Shown here piece by piece: positions 1-5,434 of a DNA stretch of 5,434 nt. The stretch is from NCBI GenBank assembly GCA_964413185.1, contig CAYPSX010000250.1, positions 1 to 5,434 of the forward strand, in the 5' to 3' direction. Source of the stretch: Salinivirga sp964413185. GTDB taxonomy: Bacteria; Bacteroidota; Bacteroidia; Bacteroidales; Salinivirgaceae. The number at the start of each line of letters is the position of its first letter. Within the stretch, counting starts at the first letter, position 1. The translations under genes and the position numbers were made by a program. The notes beneath the pieces were generated by a model that worked only from the letters and a program-made list of their open reading frames with translations, did not search any database and was not told where the DNA came from.

Positions 1-63
1 AGAAACTTTAAAAACAGCATCTTTGTATAAAATATTTTCCCAATCCTCTCTCATATCGTTCAT
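1..63 (-). CDS. Partial gene, 5' end only; possibly HsdS-like
   Basis: An open reading frame starts at the ATG read from 63 to 61 and stays open for 21 codons to the window edge. Its translation is MNDMREDWENILYKDAVFKV followed by S. The start overlaps the stop codon of the upstream regulator gene (ATGA over 63-60), the usual sign of translational coupling, so it is probably a real gene. A second in-frame ATG at codon 4 (54-52) would give MREDW. The spacing of W, then D seven residues later, then hydrophobic residues resembles the N-termini of type I specificity subunits (W...LGDV...), and an hsdR lies on the same strand upstream. That resemblance covers only about ten residues, so HsdS is a guess. 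The gene's existence is much better supported than its identity. Confidence 0.55.
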   Translation of the reverse strand, partial: MNDMREDWENILYKDAVFKVS

Positions 64-407
64 TTTTGTTTCGTCGTTTTTTGTGCCTGATTTTCGCCCG
101 GAATATCCACTAAAGCAATACCCAGCACGTTTTCGATTTTGGAAATGGTTTGCAAAGAGAGGTTTTCCCCGCCTTTTACAATTTTATTTACATATTGGGG
201 TGTCACGTCCATGGCCGCTGCCAGTTTCTTTTGCGACATGCCGTTAATTGGCTTTTGTCTGCGAATCTCACACAAAATGCGTATGGCAATCATGGCCGAT
301 TTTTTCAACCAGTCGTCATTTTCAACACGCCATTGTGCTTTTTCTAACCAGCCGGAGGGTTGATTGCTTGCCAGTTTATCGAAATTTGCTCTGTTTTGGG
401 TTTGCAT
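60..407 (-). CDS. XRE/Cro-family helix-turn-helix regulator
   Basis: This encodes a 115-aa protein with a Cro/C1-type DNA-binding domain in its C-terminal half. Residues 57-79 (MSQKKLAAAMDVTPQYVNKI and the next three residues) fit helices 2 and 3, with the typical 'sQkkLAaamgvtpqyVnkivkG' pattern. Residues 82-99 (LSLQTISKIENVLGIAL) fit helices 4 and 5. The N-terminal 50 residues are not part of the domain: they are rich in W and charged residues and run into a probable helix (AMIAIRILCEIRRQ). The tail after residue 103 is polar and probably disordered. The ATG at 407 has no Shine-Dalgarno, as is normal in Bacteroidota, and a TAnnTTTG promoter match lies 37 nt upstream. The gene overlaps the next minus-strand gene by ATGA and is divergent from the cassette at 553. 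It could control the restriction genes, the divergent operon, or both. An antitoxin role is possible, but no toxin is visible beside it. Confidence 0.88.
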   Translation of the reverse strand: MQTQNRANFDKLASNQPSGWLEKAQWRVENDDWLKKSAMIAIRILCEIRRQKPINGMSQKKLAAAMDVTPQYVNKIVKGGENLSLQTISKIENVLGIALVDIPGENQAQKTTKQK

Positions 408-443
408 AATTGCGTAAAACGGTCTTTATTATTAAATGAGATA

Positions 444-476
444 CAAATTTAGAATTTCAAATTATACTTTATACAA
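444..476 (-). promoter_or_regulatory. Candidate leftward promoter of the HTH regulator gene
   Basis: Read on the minus strand, 451-444 is TAAATTTG, an exact match to the Bacteroidota -7 consensus TAnnTTTG. An ATTG at 477-474 could serve as the -33 element, with a 22-nt gap, slightly longer than the usual 19-21. Transcription would start near 436-440, giving a leader of roughly 30 nt before the ATG at 407. The -7 match is good but the -33 is weak, so this is a prediction from sequence only. Confidence 0.45.
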
Positions 477-485
477 TATAAACCA

Positions 486-534
486 AAAGTAAATAATTTG
501 CGTTACAATACTTGATAAGTAAGTTGTTTACTTT
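486..534. promoter_or_regulatory. Operator-like inverted repeat over the rightward promoter
   Basis: AAAGTAAATAAT at 486-497 and GTTGTTTACTTT at 523-534 are inverted copies matching at 10 of 12 positions; the outer 8 bases (AAAGTAAA / TTTACTTT) are perfect. Between them is a short palindrome, TACTTGATAAGTA at 509-521, with perfect 5-bp arms around GAT, covering the -33 element. The divergent HTH gene is the obvious candidate binder, but nothing in the sequence proves it. In DNA this AT-rich, 8-bp inverted repeats can arise by chance. Confidence 0.4.
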
Positions 535-541
535 ACATTTG
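511..541 (+). promoter_or_regulatory. Candidate rightward promoter of the three-gene cassette
   Basis: TACATTTG at 534-541 matches the Bacteroidota -7 consensus TAnnTTTG exactly. CTTG at 511-514 is a reasonable -33 element with a 19-nt spacer, inside the normal range. Transcription would begin around 546-549, only a few bases before the ATG at 553, so the first gene would have an almost leaderless mRNA. The -33 lies inside the palindrome at 509-521, and the -7 overlaps the last base of the right arm of the inverted repeat 486-534, which suggests that protein binding there could block RNA polymerase. Confidence 0.55.
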
Positions 542-552
542 TATATAAAACT

Positions 553-1257
553 ATGAAGATTCCAAATAACATAACACCTTGTCCAATTATCGATGCTTTA
601 CTCGAAATAAGATTCGAGTCCAGCACGGCACCAGATGCTGTATTTGGTATTATTTTTAATATAATAAGGGAGGAATTTTCGAATGTTGAAAAACTGCCTA
701 TAATGCAATTACCAGATCATGTAAGAGCTACAGATCGTAATTTTAAATTCAAACCATATTATAGGTTGACCAGCAATGATTTTGTTTTACAAATTGGACC
801 TGATGTAATTACTATTAGCTCATTTCCAAACTACGTTGGATGGCAACAATTTTCCAATAAAATATTCAACCTGTTGAATAAAATAAACGAGTTAAACATT
901 ATCAAAAAAGTAATAAGAATTGGATTACGTTATATTAATTTCTTTCAATTTGACATTTATCCAAAAATTGACGTTCAATTAAAAAATGATAAATTCGGAT
1001 CATTAACCCAGAATACAGTTATTCGTACGGAAATAGAACAAGAAGCCTATACAAGCACTCTGCAAATTGCCAATAATACAGAGCATAAAAACATGACTGG
1101 CTCAGTAATTGATATAGATACTTTTTACAAAGAACCTGTAGACGATTTCTTTTCTAAAATGGAAAAAATAATCGAAGAAGCACATGAAAAAGAGAAAGAG
1201 TTATTTTTTACACTATTAAAAAAAGAATTCTTAGCATCTCTTAATCCAAAATACTAA
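553..1257 (+). CDS. TIGR04255 family protein, function unknown
   Basis: This encodes a 234-aa protein that I recognise as a member of the sporadically distributed TIGR04255 family. Family hallmarks are the N-terminal PCPIIDALLEIRF (residues 9-21), an alternating hydrophobic strand ending YVGWQQF (94-100), the highly typical RIGLRYIN (122-129), and a C-terminal helix of the form H-E-K-E-K-E-L-F-F-T-L-L (211-222) that closes the protein. Its length is close to the usual figure of about 250 aa. No signal peptide, transmembrane segment or known catalytic motif is visible, so it is probably cytosolic and may be structural or a sensor. The family has no established biochemical function that I know of. 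It is the first gene of the operon, follows a TAnnTTTG promoter with almost no leader, and ends 3 nt before the next start. GC content is low (25% and 32% on two hand-counted lines), below that of hsdR. Confidence 0.85.
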   Translation: MKIPNNITPCPIIDALLEIRFESSTAPDAVFGIIFNIIREEFSNVEKLPIMQLPDHVRATDRNFKFKPYYRLTSNDFVLQIGPDVITISSFPNYVGWQQFSNKIFNLLNKINELNIIKKVIRIGLRYINFFQFDIYPKIDVQLKNDKFGSLTQNTVIRTEIEQEAYTSTLQIANNTEHKNMTGSVIDIDTFYKEPVDDFFSKMEKIIEEAHEKEKELFFTLLKKEFLASLNPKY

Positions 1258-1260
1258 ACT

Positions 1261-1572
1261 ATGGCTCCAAGATCAAACACAACAGTTACTAATCTGGTTA
1301 TAGCAGCTACGCTAAGTTCTTCTGTAATATTTTTGCCTTATAGTGCGGATGAAGATATACCTGAAAACAACTACAACTCAAATACCGATATACACACTAT
1401 GGACTGGAGAGAAGAAGCATTTAACACCACATCAGAATATTCTATAGGTAACGAAAGTCTTAACAGGGAACAAGCCATAATTGACTTTGCCAATAAAATA
1501 TCAGAAAACACAAAAGATATTGATAGTGAGTTTGTCGATATCGTTAACGATAATTTTTGGGATCTTGTATGA
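1261..1572 (+). CDS. Small protein with one hydrophobic segment and acidic tail
   Basis: This encodes 103 aa and I cannot assign it to a named family. The N-terminus has two basic-to-polar residues, then a hydrophobic stretch at about residues 11-27 (NLVIAATLSSSVIFLPY) that could be a single membrane anchor or an uncleaved or cleaved signal. The rest is strongly acidic and polar. It ends in a probable helix (about 68-80, NREQAIIDFANKI) and a C-terminal segment FVDIVNDNFWDLV with a hydrophobic-acidic pattern like a docking peptide. It starts 3 nt after the TIGR04255 gene and overlaps the next gene by ATGA, so it is almost certainly translated as part of the operon. The hydrophobic segment is only moderately long and contains several S/T residues, so a membrane location is uncertain. 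An alternative is a soluble adaptor linking its two neighbours. Confidence 0.7.
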   Translation: MAPRSNTTVTNLVIAATLSSSVIFLPYSADEDIPENNYNSNTDIHTMDWREEAFNTTSEYSIGNESLNREQAIIDFANKISENTKDIDSEFVDIVNDNFWDLV

Positions 1573-2183
1573 AATTGGAAGATATTAAAATATACCTTCC
1601 AAAGTACCTATCAGCAGAATCTGAAAAAAAATTGTTTGAGGGATTAAAAGACTTTCCCGGAAACATAGATGAGGGGCTTTATACAAATTTCCTTAAAAAT
1701 ACTTTCGTTGTATACCAAGGTGATGGGATAAAAAATATGCCCGTATATCATTACCCAAAAAAAGAATCAAAGCCAATACCATCAATCATTTTCTCAAACA
1801 CATGTGATATCGACCCTGAAAACAAACGAAACTTCCCGTCACAAATCGTTTACGCACCAATATTTGATCTTGAAAAATACAGAGCTGCTCTCTTGAAAAA
1901 CTCATCAAAAAAACCGACCCAAATTAATGATCACATTACAGCAATAAAAAATCAAGAGGTTACACAAATTTTTTATTTGCCACAATATGGAAACCTGAAG
2001 GATTCTATTGTGTTTTTAGACAGGGTTTTCAATTGTCCCAATAATTATATTGAACAGCAGCATTTAAAAACAACCAGGATATTTTCACTCAGCGACTACG
2101 GTATTTACCTGTTTGTAATGAAACTATCGATCCATTTTACAAGAATTCAGGACAAAGTTGAACGGGGAAGTTTTAAAAAATAA
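1569..2183 (+). CDS. Conserved-looking protein with SNTCDI motif, function unknown
   Basis: This encodes 204 aa from the ATG at 1569, whose first bases overlap the previous stop (ATGA). A TTG at 1557 is also in frame but would cut 16 nt into the upstream gene, and ATG is preferred. Features are a charged helical N-terminus (1-50), a strand leading into PSIIFSNTCDI (71-81), a following 'ENKRN-P' stretch, an APIFDLEKY segment (96-104), YLPQY (136-140), and a C-terminal FSLSDYGIYLFVMKLSIHFT (172-191). The S-N-T-C-D-I turn after a hydrophobic strand resembles the QTCDL-type motif I have seen in uncharacterised proteins, and its Cys and Asp are candidate functional residues; this is an impression, not a family assignment. 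No membrane segment or signal peptide is convincing. It is the last gene of the cassette, AT-rich like the others, and ends 23 bp from the convergent hsdR stop. Confidence 0.75.
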   Translation: MKLEDIKIYLPKYLSAESEKKLFEGLKDFPGNIDEGLYTNFLKNTFVVYQGDGIKNMPVYHYPKKESKPIPSIIFSNTCDIDPENKRNFPSQIVYAPIFDLEKYRAALLKNSSKKPTQINDHITAIKNQEVTQIFYLPQYGNLKDSIVFLDRVFNCPNNYIEQQHLKTTRIFSLSDYGIYLFVMKLSIHFTRIQDKVERGSFKK

Positions 2184-2206
2184 TAATCTTGCTTCTGATT
2201 ATGACA

Positions 2207-5023
2207 TTACGCCACCAATTCTTTATTCATTTCGTAAATAATATCTTCCATTTCTTTTCCGAATAATTGATACATTTTGCCCCGCCCGCCCTGTGCATCA
2301 AAAGGTGTGTAATCTAAATCGTCTATTTCGATATGATAGGAACTCACTACATGGTCTTTAATCATGCGTAACCATTCTGTTTGTTCTTTTGTGAAACGGT
2401 TGTGCTGGCCGGCGTTTTGTTTGAAAATCCAGTTTTGGAAATTTTCGTTTATGGTTTTGTCAAAAGGTTTTAATTTCTTATCAATACCGCAAACACGCCG
2501 TATCAGGGAAACCAAAGTAGTTAATTCGTCCTTTGGCCGGTTAAATTCATGAATTTTCTCAACGGTGCTGTAAGCATCCCATACGTAATGAGGTGCCAGC
2601 AGTGGTTTTTCCAGCTTTAGCTTTTCCATTACTTCTTTAATCATGTTAAACGTAATGTTGCGGCGGTTATAGGGCTGATTATAAAAAATGCTCAGTGCTT
2701 TTATTTCATCTTTGTGTTTTTCGAGGTATTCCGAAAAATCTTTTATGGTTTCTTTGGCTTTATCAACCGAAAACGAACCCCACTCCGATTTTGTAACGGT
2801 ATCAGTATTCACGTGGTCAATGATTTGGTCGTGTTCTTTGCGCACATTTTCCAAATATTCGTTGAGTTCGCCATTAAAGGTGCTTGCAGCCTGTTTGATT
2901 AACTTTTGCTGCGCTTCTTTTTTGGCTTCATCTGCTTGGGCTGGTGTTCTATCCTGAACAGGTACTTTTTCAATCTTTTCCTGTGCGTTCTTTTCGATTG
3001 CGTCCGGATCAAAAGCCGTAATCAGCTCCCTGGTGATTTGCTTCAGGTTTTTACCGCCTGTGTATTCCAGCAGTTTGTCTTTTTCCTTGTCCGTTATTTG
3101 CTTTTCCAGCCGGATTAGCCGGTTCGATAAAGACAAAAACAAGTCTTCATCTTCTACGCCCATGGTTATTGCGCCCAACAAATCTTTCATATCAACAGAA
3201 GGTTTACGCTCCAACGGGCGGCTGTCTGTTTTCTTTGATTGGGTTGCGCCAATAGCATCTACAATCACAAAATGGGTTTTGCTGTTGGCCATGCGGGTAA
3301 CCTGCAAAAGTTTATCTTTGTCGATTGTACGTGTTCCCCGGCCTTTCATCTGCTCAAAATAGTTGACACTATTCACATCGCGCATAAAAAGCAATACTTC
3401 CAGGGGTTTTACATCTGTTCCCGTGGCAATCATGTCAACCGTTACGGCAATTCGTGGATAATAAGAATTTCGAAAGCGGTTTAAGACCGATTTCGGGTCT
3501 TCGTTTATTTTATAAGTTACCTTTTTGCAAAAATCATTGCCCTCGTTAAACTCTTCCCTGATGATTTTTATAATGTCATCGGCGTGGCTGTCGGTTTTAG
3601 CAAAAACGAGTGTTTTTGGCACTTCATAATCTCCGTTTTCATCAAAGCGGTTGGTGAAAATCTCCGTTTTTAATGCCCGTTTGTATTCTTTTATGATATT
3701 CCTGATTTGGCTGGGGTTTACCACCTTTTTATCCAAATCGTTTCGGTTGTATTCAGTATCCTCATCCTCTTGTTGCCATCTTTTTTTGCGCGTTAGTTTA
3801 TCCCTGCGGTCGACAAACCAGCCTGCTTTTACAACTTCGCCTTTTTTACTTATGTCGGTTTCGATGGAATACACATCATAAGGCACATTTACGCCATCGG
3901 TAACCGATTCTTCGTAGGTGTATTGGCTCACCACGTTTTCATTAAAAAAACCAAAAGTCCGTTTGTCGGGAGTGGCTGTCAATCCAATCAAAAAGGCATC
4001 GAAATAATCCAACACCTGTTTCCACAGGTTGTAAATTGAGCGGTGACATTCATCCACCACAATAAAATCAAACTGTTCAATGGGCACTTTTGCTGAATAT
4101 TCAACGGGTACAGGCTGTTTTTTATTCAGTTGTTGCTGCATCCAGGTGCTTTCGTTGGGATTTGCTTCTTCTGCGCTCTCTTCTAATTCTTCGCCTTTTA
4201 AAATAAAATACAACCGCTGAATGGTTGAAATGCAAACCTGGCTATCTGAAGCGATATAGCTTGATGATAACCGTTGAACATTATACAATTCGGTGAATTT
4301 ACGGTTATCATCGGTTGGCTGGAATGTCATAAATTCCTGCTCTGCCTGTTCACCGAGGTTTTTGGTATCTACCAAAAATAAAATTCGTTTGGCATCGACA
4401 AATTTCAGTAAGCGATAGATAAAAGTTGCTGCAGCAAATGTTTTTCCGGCGCCCGTTGCCATTTGAATGAGTGCTTTGGGTCGGTTGTTTCTAAAAGATT
4501 GCTCCAGATTATCAATGGCAACAATTTGTGCAGGACGCAGACCTGTGGGGCCAAGTTTTGGTAGATTTAAAATTCTTGTTCTAAGACTACCCCCTTTTTT
4601 TATCCATTCGCCAATGGTCTCCGGTTTATGGAAATTGAAAACATTTCTGCCTCGTGGTTTTGGGTCCCTGAAATCGGTAAAACGGGTAATAACACCGGTA
4701 CTTTCATAAACAAAGGGAAGCGCGTCGTTTTTTAAGTATTTGAGTTTTGCGTTTGCATAATCTTTCGATTGTTCTTCGACAACGGTGAGCCTGTGTCCCT
4801 CTTCTTCTCGTTTCGCCTCGATGATTCCAACAGGTTTGCGGTCGAAAAACAGTGCATAATCTGCCGGGCCAACATCTGTTTGGTATTCTCTAACTGCTAT
4901 TCCTTTGCCTGCCGATAAATCAACCGTGTTTTTAGACTGCACAATCCACCCGGAATCTGTCAGCATCTTATCAATGCGGTCTCTTGCAATTTGTTCAGGA
5001 TTTTGGTTGATGTTATCCGGCAT
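2207..5023 (-). CDS. hsdR: Type I restriction enzyme, endonuclease/translocase subunit R (EcoEI-like)
   Basis: This encodes a 938-aa cytoplasmic motor and nuclease subunit. In type I systems HsdR joins HsdM and HsdS, pumps DNA using ATP after an unmethylated site is bound, and cuts at a distance. The N-terminal PD-(D/E)XK nuclease shows D55 and E69-A70-K71 (the D...EAK signature). The SF2 helicase core follows: LRPAQ (162-166), Walker A ATGAGKT with K194, Walker B DECH (324-327), motif III LTATP (348-352), motif V IATGTD (about 532-537) and motif VI QMKGRGTRT (558-566). The C-terminal third is helical and charged, ending FDAQGGRGKMYQLFGKEMED and the last ten residues, as in the EcoEI_R_C region. 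All key residues are present and no frame breaks are seen. The ATG at 5023 is chosen because the longer frame from 5032 begins with TTG. HsdM is not in the window, and HsdS is at best the fragment at 1-63. GC is clearly higher than in the convergent cassette. Confidence 0.95.
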   Translation of the reverse strand: MPDNINQNPEQIARDRIDKMLTDSGWIVQSKNTVDLSAGKGIAVREYQTDVGPADYALFFDRKPVGIIEAKREEEGHRLTVVEEQSKDYANAKLKYLKNDALPFVYESTGVITRFTDFRDPKPRGRNVFNFHKPETIGEWIKKGGSLRTRILNLPKLGPTGLRPAQIVAIDNLEQSFRNNRPKALIQMATGAGKTFAAATFIYRLLKFVDAKRILFLVDTKNLGEQAEQEFMTFQPTDDNRKFTELYNVQRLSSSYIASDSQVCISTIQRLYFILKGEELEESAEEANPNESTWMQQQLNKKQPVPVEYSAKVPIEQFDFIVVDECHRSIYNLWKQVLDYFDAFLIGLTATPDKRTFGFFNENVVSQYTYEESVTDGVNVPYDVYSIETDISKKGEVVKAGWFVDRRDKLTRKKRWQQEDEDTEYNRNDLDKKVVNPSQIRNIIKEYKRALKTEIFTNRFDENGDYEVPKTLVFAKTDSHADDIIKIIREEFNEGNDFCKKVTYKINEDPKSVLNRFRNSYYPRIAVTVDMIATGTDVKPLEVLLFMRDVNSVNYFEQMKGRGTRTIDKDKLLQVTRMANSKTHFVIVDAIGATQSKKTDSRPLERKPSVDMKDLLGAITMGVEDEDLFLSLSNRLIRLEKQITDKEKDKLLEYTGGKNLKQITRELITAFDPDAIEKNAQEKIEKVPVQDRTPAQADEAKKEAQQKLIKQAASTFNGELNEYLENVRKEHDQIIDHVNTDTVTKSEWGSFSVDKAKETIKDFSEYLEKHKDEIKALSIFYNQPYNRRNITFNMIKEVMEKLKLEKPLLAPHYVWDAYSTVEKIHEFNRPKDELTTLVSLIRRVCGIDKKLKPFDKTINENFQNWIFKQNAGQHNRFTKEQTEWLRMIKDHVVSSYHIEIDDLDYTPFDAQGGRGKMYQLFGKEMEDIIYEMNKELVA

Positions 5024-5054
5024 AAAATTCAACAGTTATACAGCTCTTCAATTT

Positions 5055-5196
5055 TGCAAGATACAAATTCTGTTACTGTCTCCCGTGCGGGTTGGCAAAA
5101 AATTGGCTCTTTTGCAAGCTGAAGCATCAGCCTGTGTGTTGAAGCTTGCAAATGTGCCAAATGTGGGTTGGCCAATCATCTTATTATTATCTTGCA
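5055..5196. repeat. Nested inverted-repeat element just upstream of hsdR
   Basis: The inner arms TTGGCTCTTTTGCAAGCT (5103-5120) and AGCTTGCAAATGTGCCAA (5143-5160) are inverted copies matching at 16 of 18 positions around a 22-nt loop; the inner ten bases pair perfectly. Outside them, TGCAAGATA (5055-5063) and TATCTTGCA (5188-5196) are a perfect 9-bp inverted pair. A direct repeat TG(C/T)GGGTTGGC occurs at 5086-5096 and 5162-5172, and CCCGTGCGGG at 5082-5091 is a small palindrome. The nested design suggests a folded DNA or RNA element, such as a dispersed palindromic repeat of the kind found between genes in Bacteroidota genomes. It is not a terminator, since no T-tract follows either side. 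Whether it occurs elsewhere in the genome cannot be seen here. Confidence 0.6.
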
Positions 5197-5247
5197 GCAA
5201 AATTTTCATTATCGTAGTTCGTTTCTTCGGCTTGTTGGTAACGGTTT

Positions 5248-5352
5248 GGCTGGTGGGAGAAAGGATTACCTGTACAAACATTTCAAGATTTATAAAGCTA
5301 AATTGACTTATCGTACTTCAAATCCGCCGCAAGCGCCTTTTTCCCACTCGCC
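5248..5352. repeat. Long-spaced imperfect palindrome, attC-like in shape
   Basis: GGCTGGTGGGAGAAAGG (5248-5264) and CCTTTTTCCCACTCGCC (5336-5352) form an inverted repeat matching at 14 of 17 positions, with 71 bases between. Just outside are GGTAAC (5238-5243) on the left and GTTATA (5356-5361) on the right, so the whole 120-bp structure runs from a TAAC box to a GTTA box. An imperfect palindrome of this size with such boxes recalls an integron attC site, but neither box fits RYYYAAC/GTTRRRY properly and no integrase or cassette array is seen. I regard it as a dispersed structured repeat of unknown type, probably related to or part of the same element as 5055-5196. Confidence 0.45.
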
Positions 5353-5434
5353 TTTGTTATATGCTGGTGTTTTAAACCTAATTAAAAAAAAAAACATCCA
5401 ATCAAACTATTCCAAGCTTATATTATATTTACTT

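Larger units (their letters stand above)
5024..5434. other. Non-coding region upstream of hsdR, with two structured repeats
   Basis: About 410 bases without a convincing gene. From hsdR outward, it holds a roughly 30-nt leader, a nested inverted-repeat element (5055-5196), a second long-spaced imperfect palindrome (5248-5352), and an A/T-rich stretch with an 11-base A run at 5384-5394. The hsdR promoter should lie here unless hsdR is co-transcribed with an upstream gene. The only weak -7-like match on the minus strand is TATCTTGC at 5063-5056, without a good -33 partner. Open frames crossing the region on both strands are interrupted or follow the repeats and look spurious. Confidence 0.6.

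Noticed and set aside
60..407. Antitoxin of a toxin-antitoxin pair
   Set aside because: No toxin-like gene is visible; the overlapping neighbour is cut after 21 codons and does not resemble a HigB or RelE N-terminus.
1557..1568. Upstream start for the SNTCDI gene
   Set aside because: The codon at 1557 is TTG inside the previous gene; the ATG at 1569 gives the usual ATGA overlap.
2183..2202. Possible terminator hairpin (ATAATC / GATTAT, 8-nt loop)
   Set aside because: The stem is 6 bp with a single G-C pair and no T-tract follows on either strand; too weak to call.
3033..3362. Plus-strand open frames inside hsdR
   Set aside because: They are antisense to a clearly conserved helicase gene and have low-complexity, Ser/Phe-rich translations typical of shadow frames.
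5024..5032. Upstream extension of hsdR by three codons
   Set aside because: The longer frame starts with TTG; the ATG at 5023 is a better start and loses no conserved sequence.
5048..5281. 77-aa minus-strand open frame upstream of hsdR
   Set aside because: It reads through the nested inverted repeat and direct repeats, has no domain-like pattern, and its composition follows the repeat; it is most likely non-coding.
4905..5306. 133-aa plus-strand open frame
   Set aside because: Its first part is antisense to the hsdR nuclease region and its second part crosses the repeat element; no recognisable protein features.
5233..5369. True integron attC site
   Set aside because: The outer boxes do not fit RYYYAAC and GTTRRRY, and there is no integrase or cassette array in the window.
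5384..5434. Tail of a minus-strand gene (eight codons ending TAG at 5409-5407) followed by an 11-base T run as terminator
   Set aside because: Eight open codons in AT-rich DNA mean nothing, and no hairpin precedes the T run.
1..5434. CRISPR array, tRNA, rRNA or insertion sequence
   Set aside because: No regularly spaced repeats, no cloverleaf or rRNA sequence, and no transposase frame were seen.

Overview
The window looks like an accessory (defence-type) locus from a member of the Bacteroidota. The basis is the promoter style (two close matches to TAnnTTTG, one with a TTG-type -33 element), the lack of Shine-Dalgarno sequences before the starts, the AT-rich intergenic DNA, and protein sequences that read as Bacteroidota-like. 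No species can be named from this stretch.

Layout, left to right. (1) Positions 1-63, minus strand: the first 21 codons of a gene running off the left edge. Its start overlaps the stop of the next gene (ATGA), and its N-terminus faintly resembles a type I restriction specificity subunit (HsdS). (2) 60-407, minus: a 115-aa XRE/Cro-type helix-turn-helix regulator. (3) 408-552: a divergent intergenic region with a promoter candidate on each strand. An inverted repeat and a short palindrome lie over the rightward promoter. (4) 553-2183, plus: a tightly packed three-gene operon. It holds a TIGR04255-family protein of unknown function, a 103-aa protein with one hydrophobic N-terminal segment and an acidic tail, and a 204-aa protein with an SNTCDI motif. 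Gene spacing is 3 nt and then a 4-nt ATGA overlap. (5) 2207-5023, minus: a complete 938-aa HsdR, the restriction/translocation subunit of a type I restriction-modification system, with PD-(D/E)XK nuclease, SF2 helicase and EcoEI-type C-terminal regions. (6) 5024-5434: non-coding DNA with two adjacent structured inverted-repeat elements, the first starting about 30 nt before the hsdR start codon.

My reading is that a type I restriction locus on the minus strand (hsdR, then the regulator and probably hsdS, with hsdM outside the window) carries an AT-rich three-gene cassette in the opposite orientation. The cassette is about 30% GC on hand-counted lines, against about 41% for hsdR and about 45% for one line of the regulator gene. 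The three cassette genes look like one functional unit, and their position between parts of a restriction locus makes an unrecognised accessory defence module a reasonable hypothesis. No biochemical activity can be read from them: none shows a catalytic motif I can identify with confidence. Neither HsdM nor a complete HsdS is visible here.
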